From Actinokineospora inagensis DSM 44258 (GTDB taxonomy: Bacteria > Actinomycetota > Actinomycetes > Mycobacteriales > Pseudonocardiaceae): a stretch of 64,000 nucleotides of DNA. Shown in pieces: positions 16,745 through 24,471 of this stretch. Within the stretch, counting starts at the first letter, position 1, and every line of letters starts with the position of its first letter. Both the position numbers and the translations under genes were made by a program. Location: contig NZ_KI519516.1 in NCBI RefSeq assembly GCF_000482865.1, positions 242,574-306,573 on the forward strand, read 5' to 3'. The notes beneath the pieces were generated by a model. It saw only the letters and a program-made list of their open reading frames with translations. It searched no databases and had not been told where the DNA came from.

Positions 16745-17314
16745 TCACCCGGCGCGGTGCGCGGTGCGGTGTACAGCCCAGTGCAGCGTCGTCTCGCCGT
16801 ACCGGCGGGCCTTCGCGGGCTCCATTGCCGACGGCCACCGCGGCTCACCCGACCGAGTGGACCGCTCCACCACGACAGTGGCGTCCGGCGCCAACCAGCC
16901 ACCGGTGAGCGCGGTCAGCACGGCGGCCAACTCGTCGTCGTCGAGGGCGTACGGCGGGTCGGCGAACACCACGTCGTAGCGCGCCGACGGGGGCGTGGCG
17001 AGGACGCGGTCGACCCGGGACGCCCGGATGTCGACCCCCGGCAGCCCCACCGCGTCGGCGTTGCGGCGCAACACGGCCACCGCGGCCCGGTCGGACTCGA
17101 CGAGGGTCACCACGGCCGCGCCGCGCGAGAGCGCCTCGAAACCGAGCGCGCCGGACCCGGCGTACAGGTCGAGCACGCGGGCGCCGTCCAGGTCGACCGC
17201 CGCGTTCAGGGCGCTGAACAACGCCTCGCGGACCCGGTCGGCGGTGGGGCGGGTTCCCCTGGGCGGGACGGCGAGCCTGCGCCCCCCGGCCACCCCGGCC
17301 ACGATCCTGGTCAC
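16745..17314 (-). CDS. rsmD: 16S rRNA (guanine966-N2)-methyltransferase
   Basis: 189 residues from GTG 17314 (VTRIVAGVAGGRRLAVPPRGTRPTADRVREALFSAL), which sets the classic RsmD N terminus. The SAM-binding loop is ARVLDLYAGSGALGFEALSRGA. The catalytic DPPY motif (VVFADPPYALDD) marks N6/N2 methyltransferases. The enzyme modifies the small-subunit rRNA near the P site. It is cotranscribed with coaD. Confidence 0.95.
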   Translation of the reverse strand: MTRIVAGVAGGRRLAVPPRGTRPTADRVREALFSALNAAVDLDGARVLDLYAGSGALGFEALSRGAAVVTLVESDRAAVAVLRRNADAVGLPGVDIRASRVDRVLATPPSARYDVVFADPPYALDDDELAAVLTALTGGWLAPDATVVVERSTRSGEPRWPSAMEPAKARRYGETTLHWAVHRTAHRAG

Positions 17315-17452
17315 CCGGTCATCGTGCCCGACCGGTGGGACCGCCCCGGCCACCGGGGTGAGGCGGAGCACATCCTCCCGGCGACCGATTCGCGTGGCCG
17401 CCCGACCGCGTAATCTCTCTCTTCCGTCCGAAGAACACCCCGGGAGCGCTGC

Positions 17453-19540
17453 GTGTCGGAAACCTCTGTGAGAGAGGCCGAGATCGCGGTCGAGCAGAAG
17501 CACGTCGACATCGTCTACGCCCGTGTCGCCGAGATGCGCGACGAGGCGGTGGCCATGCGCACGAGGGGCGACGAACTCGCCCACGGCGCGCGCAACGAGG
17601 CCGTGTTCGAGCAGGCCGCGATGCTGTTCGAGCGGGACGTGATGGTCCGGCACGCCACGCAGATCCTGCGCACCCTCGACGCCGAGCACGAGGGCCTGGT
17701 GTTCGGCAGGCTGGACAGCACCGACGGCGAGACGATGTACGTCGGCAGGCTCGGGGTGCGCGACGGGGACTTCGAGAACCTGGTGACCGACTGGCGCGCG
17801 CCCGCCGCCGCGCCGTTCTACCAGGCCACCGCCGAGATGCCGATGCAGGTGATCCGGCGCAGGGTGATCCGCTCCACCGGGCACGCCGTGGTCGACATCG
17901 ACGACGACCTGCTGATGCCGGAGAGCAGGCTGGAGACCATGCCGGTGGTCGGCGAGGGCGCGCTGATGGCCAGCCTGACCCGGGCCCGCGGCGAGAACAT
18001 GCGCGACATCGTCGCCACCATCCAGAAGGAGCAGGACGAGGCGATCCGGGCGCCGTGGCAGGGCGTCACCGAGATCACCGGCGGCCCCGGCACCGGCAAG
18101 ACCGCCGTCGCGCTGCACCGGGTCGCGTACCTGCTCTACCGCGACCGGCGCCGGATGGGCGGCTCCGGGGTGCTGGTCGTCGGCCCCTCCCCCGCGTTCA
18201 CCTCGTACATCTCCCGGGTGCTGCCCTCGATGGGTGAGGACAATGTGGAGTTGCGGTCGCTCTCGGACCTGCTGGACGGGTCCGCCGCGGCGCGGGTCGA
18301 CCCGGCGCCGGTGGCCGCGGTCAAGGGGTCGCTGCGGATGCGGCGGGTGCTCAAGCGGGCCATCCGGGAAGCACCGGCGGACGCCCCGACCGAGCTGCGG
18401 ATCGTCTACCGGGGTGAGGTCATCAAGCTCGACGCCCGCGACCTGGCGGCGGTGCGCTCGACCGTGCACAACGGTCGCCGACCGCCGAACCAGTCCCGGG
18501 TGGACGCCGCCGAGGCGCTGCTTGAGGCGCTGTGGCGCAAGGCGGACTCCTATGAGGACTTCCCGGTCAAGCGGGCGGACCTGGTGCACGAGTTGGGCGA
18601 GCGGATCGACTTCCACCGGTTCGTCGTCATGTGGTGGCAACTGGTGACCCCGGCGGAGGTCCTGCGCGGCCTGTCCGACCGCAGGCGGCTGGCGCGGGCG
18701 GCCGGGCGGGTGCTGTCGCGGTCCGAAGTGGACATGGTGGCGGACTCGTTGGCCGATCCGTCGGCGGGGTGGTCGGTCGCGGACATCGCGTTGCTGGACG
18801 AGCTGCGGGTACTGCTGGGGCGGCCGCCGAAGCGCCGGCGTCGGCCCGAACACGATCCGTTCGCGCCCGTGCACACGGGGACGGGGCGACGGGCCGACTA
18901 CGACGAGTACTCACATGTCGTGGTGGACGAGGCGCAGGACCTGTCGCCGATGCAGTGGCGGATGGTGGGGCGGCGCGGGAAGTACGCGAGCTGGACCGTG
19001 GTGGGCGACCCGGTGCAGAGCTCGTGGCCGGACCCGGCTGAGGCGCGGCAGGCGATGGATGCCGCGTTCGGCGGGCCTCGGACGCAGCGACGGCGATTTG
19101 GGTTGCGGACGAACTACCGGAACTCGGCGGAGATCTTCGCGTTGGCGGGGCGGGTGGTTCGGGACGTGGCGACGGCGGAACAATTGCCGATCGCGGTGCG
19201 GAGCACGGGGATGGAACCGGTGATCCGGGTCTGTGCGGATGTGAACGCGGTGGCTGTGGGGGAGGCTGTCGCATTGCTGGGGGTGGTGGATGGGACTGTG
19301 GGGATCATCAGCGCGACCAGCCGGGTGGGTGGGTTGCGGGGGGCGGTTGAGGGGTTGGACGTGCGGGTGCGGGTGGTGGATGGGCTTGAGTCGAAGGGGC
19401 TTGAGTATGACGCGGTGGTGTTGGTTGAGCCGGATGAGTTGATTCGGGAATCGACTACTGGGCCGCGGACGTTGTATGTGGCGTTGACTCGGGCTACGCA
19501 GCGGTTGACGGTTGTGACGTCGAATGGGGAGTGGCCGTGA
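17453..19540 (+). CDS. helD: HelD-type superfamily 1 helicase-like RNA polymerase recycling factor
   Basis: 695 residues. An N-terminal coiled-coil arm (about 5-75) is followed by a split UvrD-like ATPase. Walker A GGPGTGKT is at 210-217, motif II is VVVDEAQDLSP, motif III GDPVQSSWPD, motif IV TNYRNSAEI, and motif VI YVALTRATQRLTVV. It lacks UvrD DNA-unwinding subdomains and has the size of actinobacterial class II HelD, which pulls stalled RNA polymerase off DNA. Some relatives (HelR) protect from rifamycins. No rifamycin-associated inverted repeat is seen upstream. Start GTG 17453 with GGGAGCG upstream. Its TGA stop lies inside repeat element A. Confidence 0.88.
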   Translation: MSETSVREAEIAVEQKHVDIVYARVAEMRDEAVAMRTRGDELAHGARNEAVFEQAAMLFERDVMVRHATQILRTLDAEHEGLVFGRLDSTDGETMYVGRLGVRDGDFENLVTDWRAPAAAPFYQATAEMPMQVIRRRVIRSTGHAVVDIDDDLLMPESRLETMPVVGEGALMASLTRARGENMRDIVATIQKEQDEAIRAPWQGVTEITGGPGTGKTAVALHRVAYLLYRDRRRMGGSGVLVVGPSPAFTSYISRVLPSMGEDNVELRSLSDLLDGSAAARVDPAPVAAVKGSLRMRRVLKRAIREAPADAPTELRIVYRGEVIKLDARDLAAVRSTVHNGRRPPNQSRVDAAEALLEALWRKADSYEDFPVKRADLVHELGERIDFHRFVVMWWQLVTPAEVLRGLSDRRRLARAAGRVLSRSEVDMVADSLADPSAGWSVADIALLDELRVLLGRPPKRRRRPEHDPFAPVHTGTGRRADYDEYSHVVVDEAQDLSPMQWRMVGRRGKYASWTVVGDPVQSSWPDPAEARQAMDAAFGGPRTQRRRFGLRTNYRNSAEIFALAGRVVRDVATAEQLPIAVRSTGMEPVIRVCADVNAVAVGEAVALLGVVDGTVGIISATSRVGGLRGAVEGLDVRVRVVDGLESKGLEYDAVVLVEPDELIRESTTGPRTLYVALTRATQRLTVVTSNGEWP

Positions 19541-19771
19541 CTGCTTGTCGCCTGGCGGCGACGCCGCTGGATTGCGCCAGATAAATGCGTGGGTGCCCGT
19601 TGGGGTGAAGTTGTTTTGTTTGGGGCCCCTGGCGGTGGCCTGGGTAAGGCTAAAAGGCGGGGCCACTGGAAAGACGTGGCCTTACCCGCCAGTGAGCTTA
19701 GGCCACCGCCTCCCCCAAACAAAACAACTTCACCCCAACGGGCAGTTGGTGTCGGCGGCTTCCGAGGCGCG
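19537..19771 (+). repeat. Palindromic repeat element, copy A
   Basis: The core at 19595-19743 (149 bp) has perfect 31-bp arms at 19595-19625 and 19713-19743. An inner 11-bp stem joins GGCGGTGGCCT (19631-19641) to AGGCCACCGCC (19700-19710). GGGTAAGG pairs with CCTTACCC, and a centre contains GGCGGGGCCACTGGAAAG. A 5' flank with the hairpin GTCGCC-TGGC-GGCGAC (19547-19562) and a 3' flank ending CGAGGCGCG complete it. The shared sequence begins GTGACTGCTTGTCGCC, so the helD stop codon is part of the repeat. Sense direction is plus; it lies between helD and the convergent coiled-coil gene. Confidence 0.9.
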
Positions 19772-19890
19772 TGGGGTGGGCTGGCGGCCTTCGTCGATGA
19801 GGGGTGGGGGATGGTCGATAAGGGTGGTGGTTGGTAGAAGTGTTTGCGGGTCTTGTTGACCCGGGGGCGCCGGGGGGGAATAGACACAAA

Positions 19891-19924
19891 AGCGCGCTGG
19901 CAGAGGGGGGTCTGCCAGCGCGCT
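19891..19924 (-). terminator. Rho-independent terminator of the coiled-coil gene
   Basis: Perfect 14-bp arms AGCGCGCTGGCAGA and TCTGCCAGCGCGCT enclose a loop of six G. On the minus strand the hairpin is followed by TTTTGTG. It starts 18 bases after the stop of the gene at 19942. Confidence 0.8.
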
Positions 19925-19941
19925 GGGGTAAAAAGGGTGGG

Positions 19942-21501
19942 CTAGCGGGAGCCTGCTCGGGCGGGGGTGCCGTTCTTCGACGGAGACGTGGGCTTGGTGG
20001 CGTTGGCCAGGCTCTCGGTGAAGTGTTGGCGGGCTTCTTCGAGGACGGCGAAGGTGTTGGCGACCTGTTCTGACACGCGGCGTTCGAAGGCGTCGGCTTG
20101 TTCGTGGCGGGTGGTGGCGTTGGCGAGTTTCGACTCGGCGTCGGCGATGAGGGTGGCGGCGTGGGATTCGGCGGCTTGGCGCTGGGTGGTGATGTCCGCG
20201 TCGGACTTGGCGCGGGCGTCGGCGAGAGACTTCTCGGTGTCCGCCTTGTGCTTTTCGGCGTCGGCGACGAGTTTGGCGGCGGCCTTTTCGGCGGTGTCGC
20301 GCTGCGACTTGATGTCGGCGTCGGACTTGGCGCGGGCGTCGGCGAGGGCCTTTTCCGTGTCCGCCTTCTGCTTTTCGGCGTCGGCGACCAGGCGGGCGGC
20401 GGCCTTTTCGGCGGAGTCGCGTTGGGTCTTGATGTCGGCTTCGGCGCTGGCGCGGGCGTCGGCGAGGGCCTTCTCGGTTTCCTCGGTTTGGGCGAGGAGG
20501 GCGGCCTCGATCGCGGCGGTCTGCTCGGCCAGGTTGCCCTCGACCTCGCTGGTGCGGGCGGCGAGGGCGTGCTCCACCTCGTCCGTGCGCTGGGCGATGG
20601 CGGCCTCGGCGGCGGCGCGCTTGTCGGCGAGGGCCTGGTCGGCCTGCTGCTCGGCGGCGGCGCGGCGGGTCGCGGAGTCGGCGTCGAGCTGGTCGCGGGC
20701 GGCGAGGGCCTCGGTGTCCAACTGGTCGCGGTGCGCGGCGGCCTCGTCGTAGAGCTGGGCGATGCGGGCCTCGTTGGCCTTGGCCTGCTTCTCGACCTCG
20801 GCGCGGGCGTCGGCCATCAACTGCTTGTGCTCGGCGGCCAGGGTGGCGCGCATCGACTCGTACTCGGCGTCCAGCTCGGCGTGGTTGCGGGTGTAGTCCG
20901 CCTCCAACTGCTTGCGGCGCTCCTCCAGGTCGACGATGAGCTTGTCGTGCTTGGCCTTGAGGGTCTTGGCGTAGGTGTCGGCCTCGCCGCGGGTGGCGGC
21001 CGCGGCGTCGTCGGCGGTCTTGGCCGTCTTGCCCGCGTACGCCTCGGCGTTGAGGCGGGTCTGCGCGGCGTAGTCATCGGCGGCGGTGCGCGTCGCCGAG
21101 GAGTAGCCGTCCGCTTCCTTGCGGGTACCCGCGCCGTAGGACTCGGCCTCGGCCCTGGTGGAGGCGCCGTACTCGTCGGCCTGCCGCTTGAACTCGGCGA
21201 TCTCCTCCTCCGCCAACTGCATCATCAACCGCACCCGCTCGGTCATGCCCTCGGTGCTGTTGGGGTTGGCGCTGATCCGGTTCAACCGGGTCGTCGTCTC
21301 CAGTAACTGCTGCTGGAGCGAGCCGAGCGACTTGGTCAGCTCGGCGACCTTCGACTGCGCGTCGTCGCGGCCCTTGGACGCGTGGCGCAGGTCGTAGGTG
21401 AGGCGGGTGACCCGTTCGTTGACCTGGCGGGGGTTGTACCCGCGCAGAACGGTGTCGAAGTGCGGAAGTCGGTCGGTGGACTCGGCGTCACCAGAGGGCA
21501 T
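19942..21501 (-). CDS. Long coiled-coil protein with DivIVA-like N terminus (Scy/FilP-like polar scaffold)
   Basis: 519 residues. The N terminus has a DivIVA-type motif, FDTVLRGYNPRQVNERVTRL. The rest is almost pure Ala/Glu/Lys/Asp coiled coil with heptad character. Residues about 343-463 hold three 40-residue tandem repeats (consensus ADTEKALADARAKSDADIKS, then QRDTAEKAAAKLVADAEKHK), i.e. 120-bp repeats in the DNA. The layout fits scaffold proteins such as Scy and FilP, which organise polar growth in filamentous actinomycetes. Direct family assignment is inference. It has its own terminator at 19891-19924. Confidence 0.72.
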   Translation of the reverse strand: MPSGDAESTDRLPHFDTVLRGYNPRQVNERVTRLTYDLRHASKGRDDAQSKVAELTKSLGSLQQQLLETTTRLNRISANPNSTEGMTERVRLMMQLAEEEIAEFKRQADEYGASTRAEAESYGAGTRKEADGYSSATRTAADDYAAQTRLNAEAYAGKTAKTADDAAAATRGEADTYAKTLKAKHDKLIVDLEERRKQLEADYTRNHAELDAEYESMRATLAAEHKQLMADARAEVEKQAKANEARIAQLYDEAAAHRDQLDTEALAARDQLDADSATRRAAAEQQADQALADKRAAAEAAIAQRTDEVEHALAARTSEVEGNLAEQTAAIEAALLAQTEETEKALADARASAEADIKTQRDSAEKAAARLVADAEKQKADTEKALADARAKSDADIKSQRDTAEKAAAKLVADAEKHKADTEKSLADARAKSDADITTQRQAAESHAATLIADAESKLANATTRHEQADAFERRVSEQVANTFAVLEEARQHFTESLANATKPTSPSKNGTPARAGSR

Positions 21502-21576
21502 TGCCCCACTTTAGTATGACCGCCGCGGGAGTGAACCCGCCGGAGTAGTTAATTCTCGGTGGGTGGGCCCGCCGCG

Positions 21577-22180
21577 CTACGGATTGCCTTGCGGCGCAGC
21601 GGGAGCCGCGCATTGCGCGCGACCCGGCTGGATCCGCACCGCCAGGTTCGGCATCGTGAACGGCTGCGGGATGGTCATCACGGCGATCCGGCCCTGCACC
21701 TGGCGGAATTCCGCGAAACCGGCATCGATGCCGATCCGGCGCTCACCGGGGGGAACGTGAAGGGGGTTCGGTGCGGAATTCCCCGCCGCGTCCTTGATCG
21801 TTGTGACGTCCTCGCCGGGCACCCCGGTGTCGACCACACCGTCCATGTCCAGCGCACCGGTCGCCGACACCACGTCCAGCTCCACGTTCTCGGTCTGGAT
21901 CTCCCAAGTGGACCGGTCGCCGTCGCCGCCGGTGACGAAGAGGGTGAACCAGGCGCCGAGGATCTGCTGCCGCACGGACAGGCACAGCTCGGATCGCGTC
22001 GCCGACGGACAACCCGAAGTCAGTCCCATACAGACCACTGGTGGACAGCGACAGCGTCCCGCCCCGGATCACCACTTCACTCGCGAGCGCCCCACCGGCC
22101 ACACGCGCACCGAGTGCACCAGCGAGGGTGAGCGCGGGCACGACGAGCAGCGCGGCGCGGCCGAGCAGCACGCCGACCAA
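21577..22180 (-). pseudogene. Remnant of an exported protein of the DUF6230-like kind
   Basis: Two overlapping minus frames together make one protein-like sequence. The upper one (to about 22000) reads GRAALLVVPALTLAGALGARVAGGALAS, a membrane segment, then GGTLSLSTSGLYGTDFGLSV. The lower one continues ELCLSVRQQILGAWFTLFVTGG and ends VRIQPGRAQCAAPAAPQGNP at 21577. The switch near 21980-22030 implies a frameshift. The pattern (one TM, then a beta-rich outer domain with a LCLSV segment) recalls DUF6230 proteins of actinomycetes. That assignment is from memory and tentative. Confidence 0.45.
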
Positions 22181-22424
22181 GAACCCGGCCGGGTGGCGGG
22201 CGCGGGGCGAACCAGGCGCACAGTCCGAACAGGATCAACCCGACGCCGAGCAGGTACCCGGCGAAGCCCGCCGCGAGCACGGCGGCGACCGGCGCGAAGG
22301 TCAGCGACATGATCGCCCAGCCGCCCAGCACCAGCCACAGCCCGCCCCAGAACGGCCGGGTGCGCCGGAAGTCGGCGAACCAACGGGAAGGCGATTCCCG
22401 GCACCCGCATGTCCACCACCTCAA
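22077..22424 (-). pseudogene. Remnant of a small membrane protein of the DUF6114-like kind
   Basis: WFADFRRTRPFWGGLWLVLGG starts a small multi-pass protein with hydrophobic runs MSLTFAPVAAVLAAGFAGYL and GVGLILFGLCAWFAPR. The RRTRPFWGG opening is typical of DUF6114 membrane proteins, which neighbour DUF6230 genes in streptomycetes. After CAWFAPR the frame turns into Arg-rich nonsense, while the proper hydrophobic continuation appears in the frame of the 21577-22180 remnant. The last TM helices seem lost or fused to the next remnant. Confidence 0.45.
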
Positions 22425-22766
22425 CAGTTGACAGTGCCTGGCACGATGCCGGGGTTTAGTTTCCGCGGGGCGATGTTGGCGCTGATCTCCGCGGTGTAGG
22501 CGTCCGCGCTGAGCCCGGTGACCTGGACCACGCCCGCCTCCAGGCCGAAAGCGCCGACCGTGCCGCCGTCGAGCGGTTGTCCGCCCATTCGCACCCGGTT
22601 CGCGGTCTTGCCGAGCACCATTTCGGAAAATTGGCTCTGGCCGCCCTGGAAAGCCTTCACCTCCAAGATCAGGTTGTGGGCGTTGACGATGGGCGGTCTC
22701 CGGGGTCAGCGCCTCGCCCGCTGCTCAGGGCCGAGACGGTGAGACGGCCGATGGTCACCCCGAGTA
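22421..22766 (-). pseudogene. C-terminal fragment of a second exported protein
   Basis: The frame ending at 22421 reads AHNLILEVKAFQGGQSQF, GKTANRVRMGGQPLDGGTVG and TGLSADAYTAEISANIAPR, closing IVPGTVNC. Upstream, VTIGRLTVSALSSGRG (about 22766-22710) lies in another frame and is separated by an in-frame stop, so the N-terminal part is broken and no signal peptide remains. It belongs to the same decayed cassette as the two preceding remnants. An intact small gene cannot be excluded, but no ribosome binding site or proper start is seen. Confidence 0.4.
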
Positions 22767-23147
22767 GTCGACTAGCGGTTTGCTAGAAGCTACCGCCGGG
22801 TAACGTGCGCGCATGCGGCGACTGCTCGGCGACAACCCGGCCGGTTCGAACGATTCGCGCGCCTTCGGCTGGGCGCCGGTCAACCTGGTGCGCGGGGTCG
22901 TGTGGGTCACCGTGTGGTGACGAACCGGTGATCGCGTGAGCGGGTGCACGGGCGAACTCCGCGTGAACACGGCGATGCGCAACCTCTACTGCGGACAGTC
23001 CGGCCGGTGTCCGGACGCCGCCGTCCGGGTGAGGCCCCTGGTGCCCGCGGGGTCCCGGCCGGCAGCATCGCGGCCGTGTCCGGCTGGGGGCGTTCCCGGG
23101 CACGGAATCGAGCCGCGGACGTTGTGGTCCGGACGAGAGGATCCGCC
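22767..23147. other. Intergenic region before the discoidin-domain gene
   Basis: No reliable gene. A 35-codon frame at 22813-22920 (MRRLLGDNPAGSNDSRAFGW...) has no ribosome binding site. The stretch near 23000-23120 is rich in short GC palindromes. The promoter of the next gene should lie here, but no clear -10/-35 is visible. Confidence 0.4.
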
Positions 23148-24272
23148 ATGCCCCCGGGAGGCAGACGCCCGCGAGTCGCCGCGCCGCTGGCCGCGACCGT
23201 GATCGGCGCCCTCGTCGGCGCGCTGGCGGGCACGCCAGCCCAGGCCGAACCGGAGCCGGACCGGGTGGTCGCGACCGACGACGCCCAGGTTCCGGTGGAC
23301 CTGTCCGGGGCGATGGCCCGGTTCTGGGCCGGGTACTCGGCGGGGACCGACGTCCGCAAGGACGCCGCGATCGTGGACGCCCTGCTGCGGGCCGAGGGAC
23401 CGGCGACCGAGCCGGTGCGGCACGCGGTGCGGATGCTCGCCGCGCACGCCGAGGGTGATCAGCGGCGGGCCTGGTGCGAGCGGCTGGCGCTGCGCGGCGT
23501 CCCCGTCCCCGAGCGGCACGCCGCGTTCACGACCGCCGCGCTCGCCGCCTCGGACCGGGCGCTCGGGCTGGTCCGCTCCCGGCCGGTGTCGACCGCGGCC
23601 GCCGCCTACACCGACCACGTGGCCGCCCGGATGACCGACGGCGACACCTCGACCTTCTACTGGAGCGCGGGCGCCCCCCGACCCGGCACCCAGTTCGTGC
23701 TGGACCTCGGTCGGGTGCGCCCGGTCGAGGAGGTCGGCCTGACCATGGGCACGACCGCGCGGCCACGGGACTTCCTGCGCACCGGGGTGCTGGAGGGCTC
23801 GGTCGACGGGGTGGGCTGGACGACCGTGCGGCGGCTGCCCGGGTCGGCCACCGTCACCGCCGACCTCGGCCCGGCCCCGCTGGACGTCCGCTACCTGCGG
23901 TTGCGGGCGACCGCAGGCCAGCGGCACTGGCTGGCCGTGCGGGAGGTCTCGGTGCGCCCCGGGCCGACCGACGCGACCGCCGACGGTGACGCCGACACCG
24001 GCTACACCTCGACCGGCGACCCGCTGGTGGTCCCGCTGGGCGTGCCGCACCCGGTGCACCGGGTCGTCGTGCTCGCGGGCCGGGGCACCCAACCCGGTAC
24101 ACCGGTGCAACTGCGCGACCAGTCCGGCGACTGGCACACGGTCGGTCGGGTGGCGGGCGAGTACACCGACGTCGACGCGCGCGGCCTGGTGGCCGGGCAG
24201 GCGCGGCTGCTGTTCGGGCCGGGCTCGACGGGGACGGTCGTCCATGAGATCGTGGAGCGGCCGACAGTGTGA
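23148..24272 (+). CDS. Exported protein with a discoidin (F5/8 type C, CBM32-like) domain
   Basis: 374 residues from ATG 23148 with GAGAGGA upstream. A signal peptide (VAAPLAATVIGALVGALAGTPAQA) leads to a helical region (about 40-135), then one galactose-binding-like fold: MTDGDTSTFYWSAGAPRPG, FVLDLGRVRPVEEVGLTMG, LRTGVLEGSVDGVGWTTV and PLDVRYLRLRATAGQRHWLAVREV. This matches the C-terminal part of GH84-type beta-N-acetylglucosaminidases. The catalytic barrel of that family is absent, so it probably binds glycans rather than cutting them. Whether it is a truncated enzyme or a stand-alone binder cannot be decided here. Confidence 0.72.
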   Translation: MPPGGRRPRVAAPLAATVIGALVGALAGTPAQAEPEPDRVVATDDAQVPVDLSGAMARFWAGYSAGTDVRKDAAIVDALLRAEGPATEPVRHAVRMLAAHAEGDQRRAWCERLALRGVPVPERHAAFTTAALAASDRALGLVRSRPVSTAAAAYTDHVAARMTDGDTSTFYWSAGAPRPGTQFVLDLGRVRPVEEVGLTMGTTARPRDFLRTGVLEGSVDGVGWTTVRRLPGSATVTADLGPAPLDVRYLRLRATAGQRHWLAVREVSVRPGPTDATADGDADTGYTSTGDPLVVPLGVPHPVHRVVVLAGRGTQPGTPVQLRDQSGDWHTVGRVAGEYTDVDARGLVAGQARLLFGPGSTGTVVHEIVERPTV

Positions 24273-24435
24273 ACGGCCGTTAATCGCGCCCGTCGAGCTG
24301 TCCCGCCGACAGGCCGGAAATCCTCGCGGATCCCGGTCTCCCCGCCGCAAAACATCGAATGCGGATCGATCAGGATGGGCTCTGTCACGTGGGACGACGT
24401 TCCCGATCACTGGGACATCCACGATAATCTCCGGT

Positions 24436-24471
24436 GACCGTCTTCTCCCAGGCAGCAGGAGGTAACCGGGC
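24436..24471 (+). promoter_or_regulatory. pyc translation signal and possible promoter end
   Basis: AGGAGGT at 24457-24463, 8 bases before ATG 24472, is an almost ideal ribosome binding site. TAATCT at 24425-24430 is a plausible -10 hexamer. The dyad TCCCGATCACTGGGA about 25 bases further upstream could be a regulator site. Confidence 0.45.

Noticed and set aside
19589-19837. Small frames inside the palindromic repeats (containing KAKRRGHWK or PNKTTSP)
   Set aside because: They recur in every repeat copy only because the DNA repeats. Arm changes follow base pairing, not codons.
22813-22920. 35-codon plus-strand frame MRRLLGDNPAGSNDSRAFGW...
   Set aside because: No ribosome binding site and no relatives recognised. 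Possible, but not supportable.
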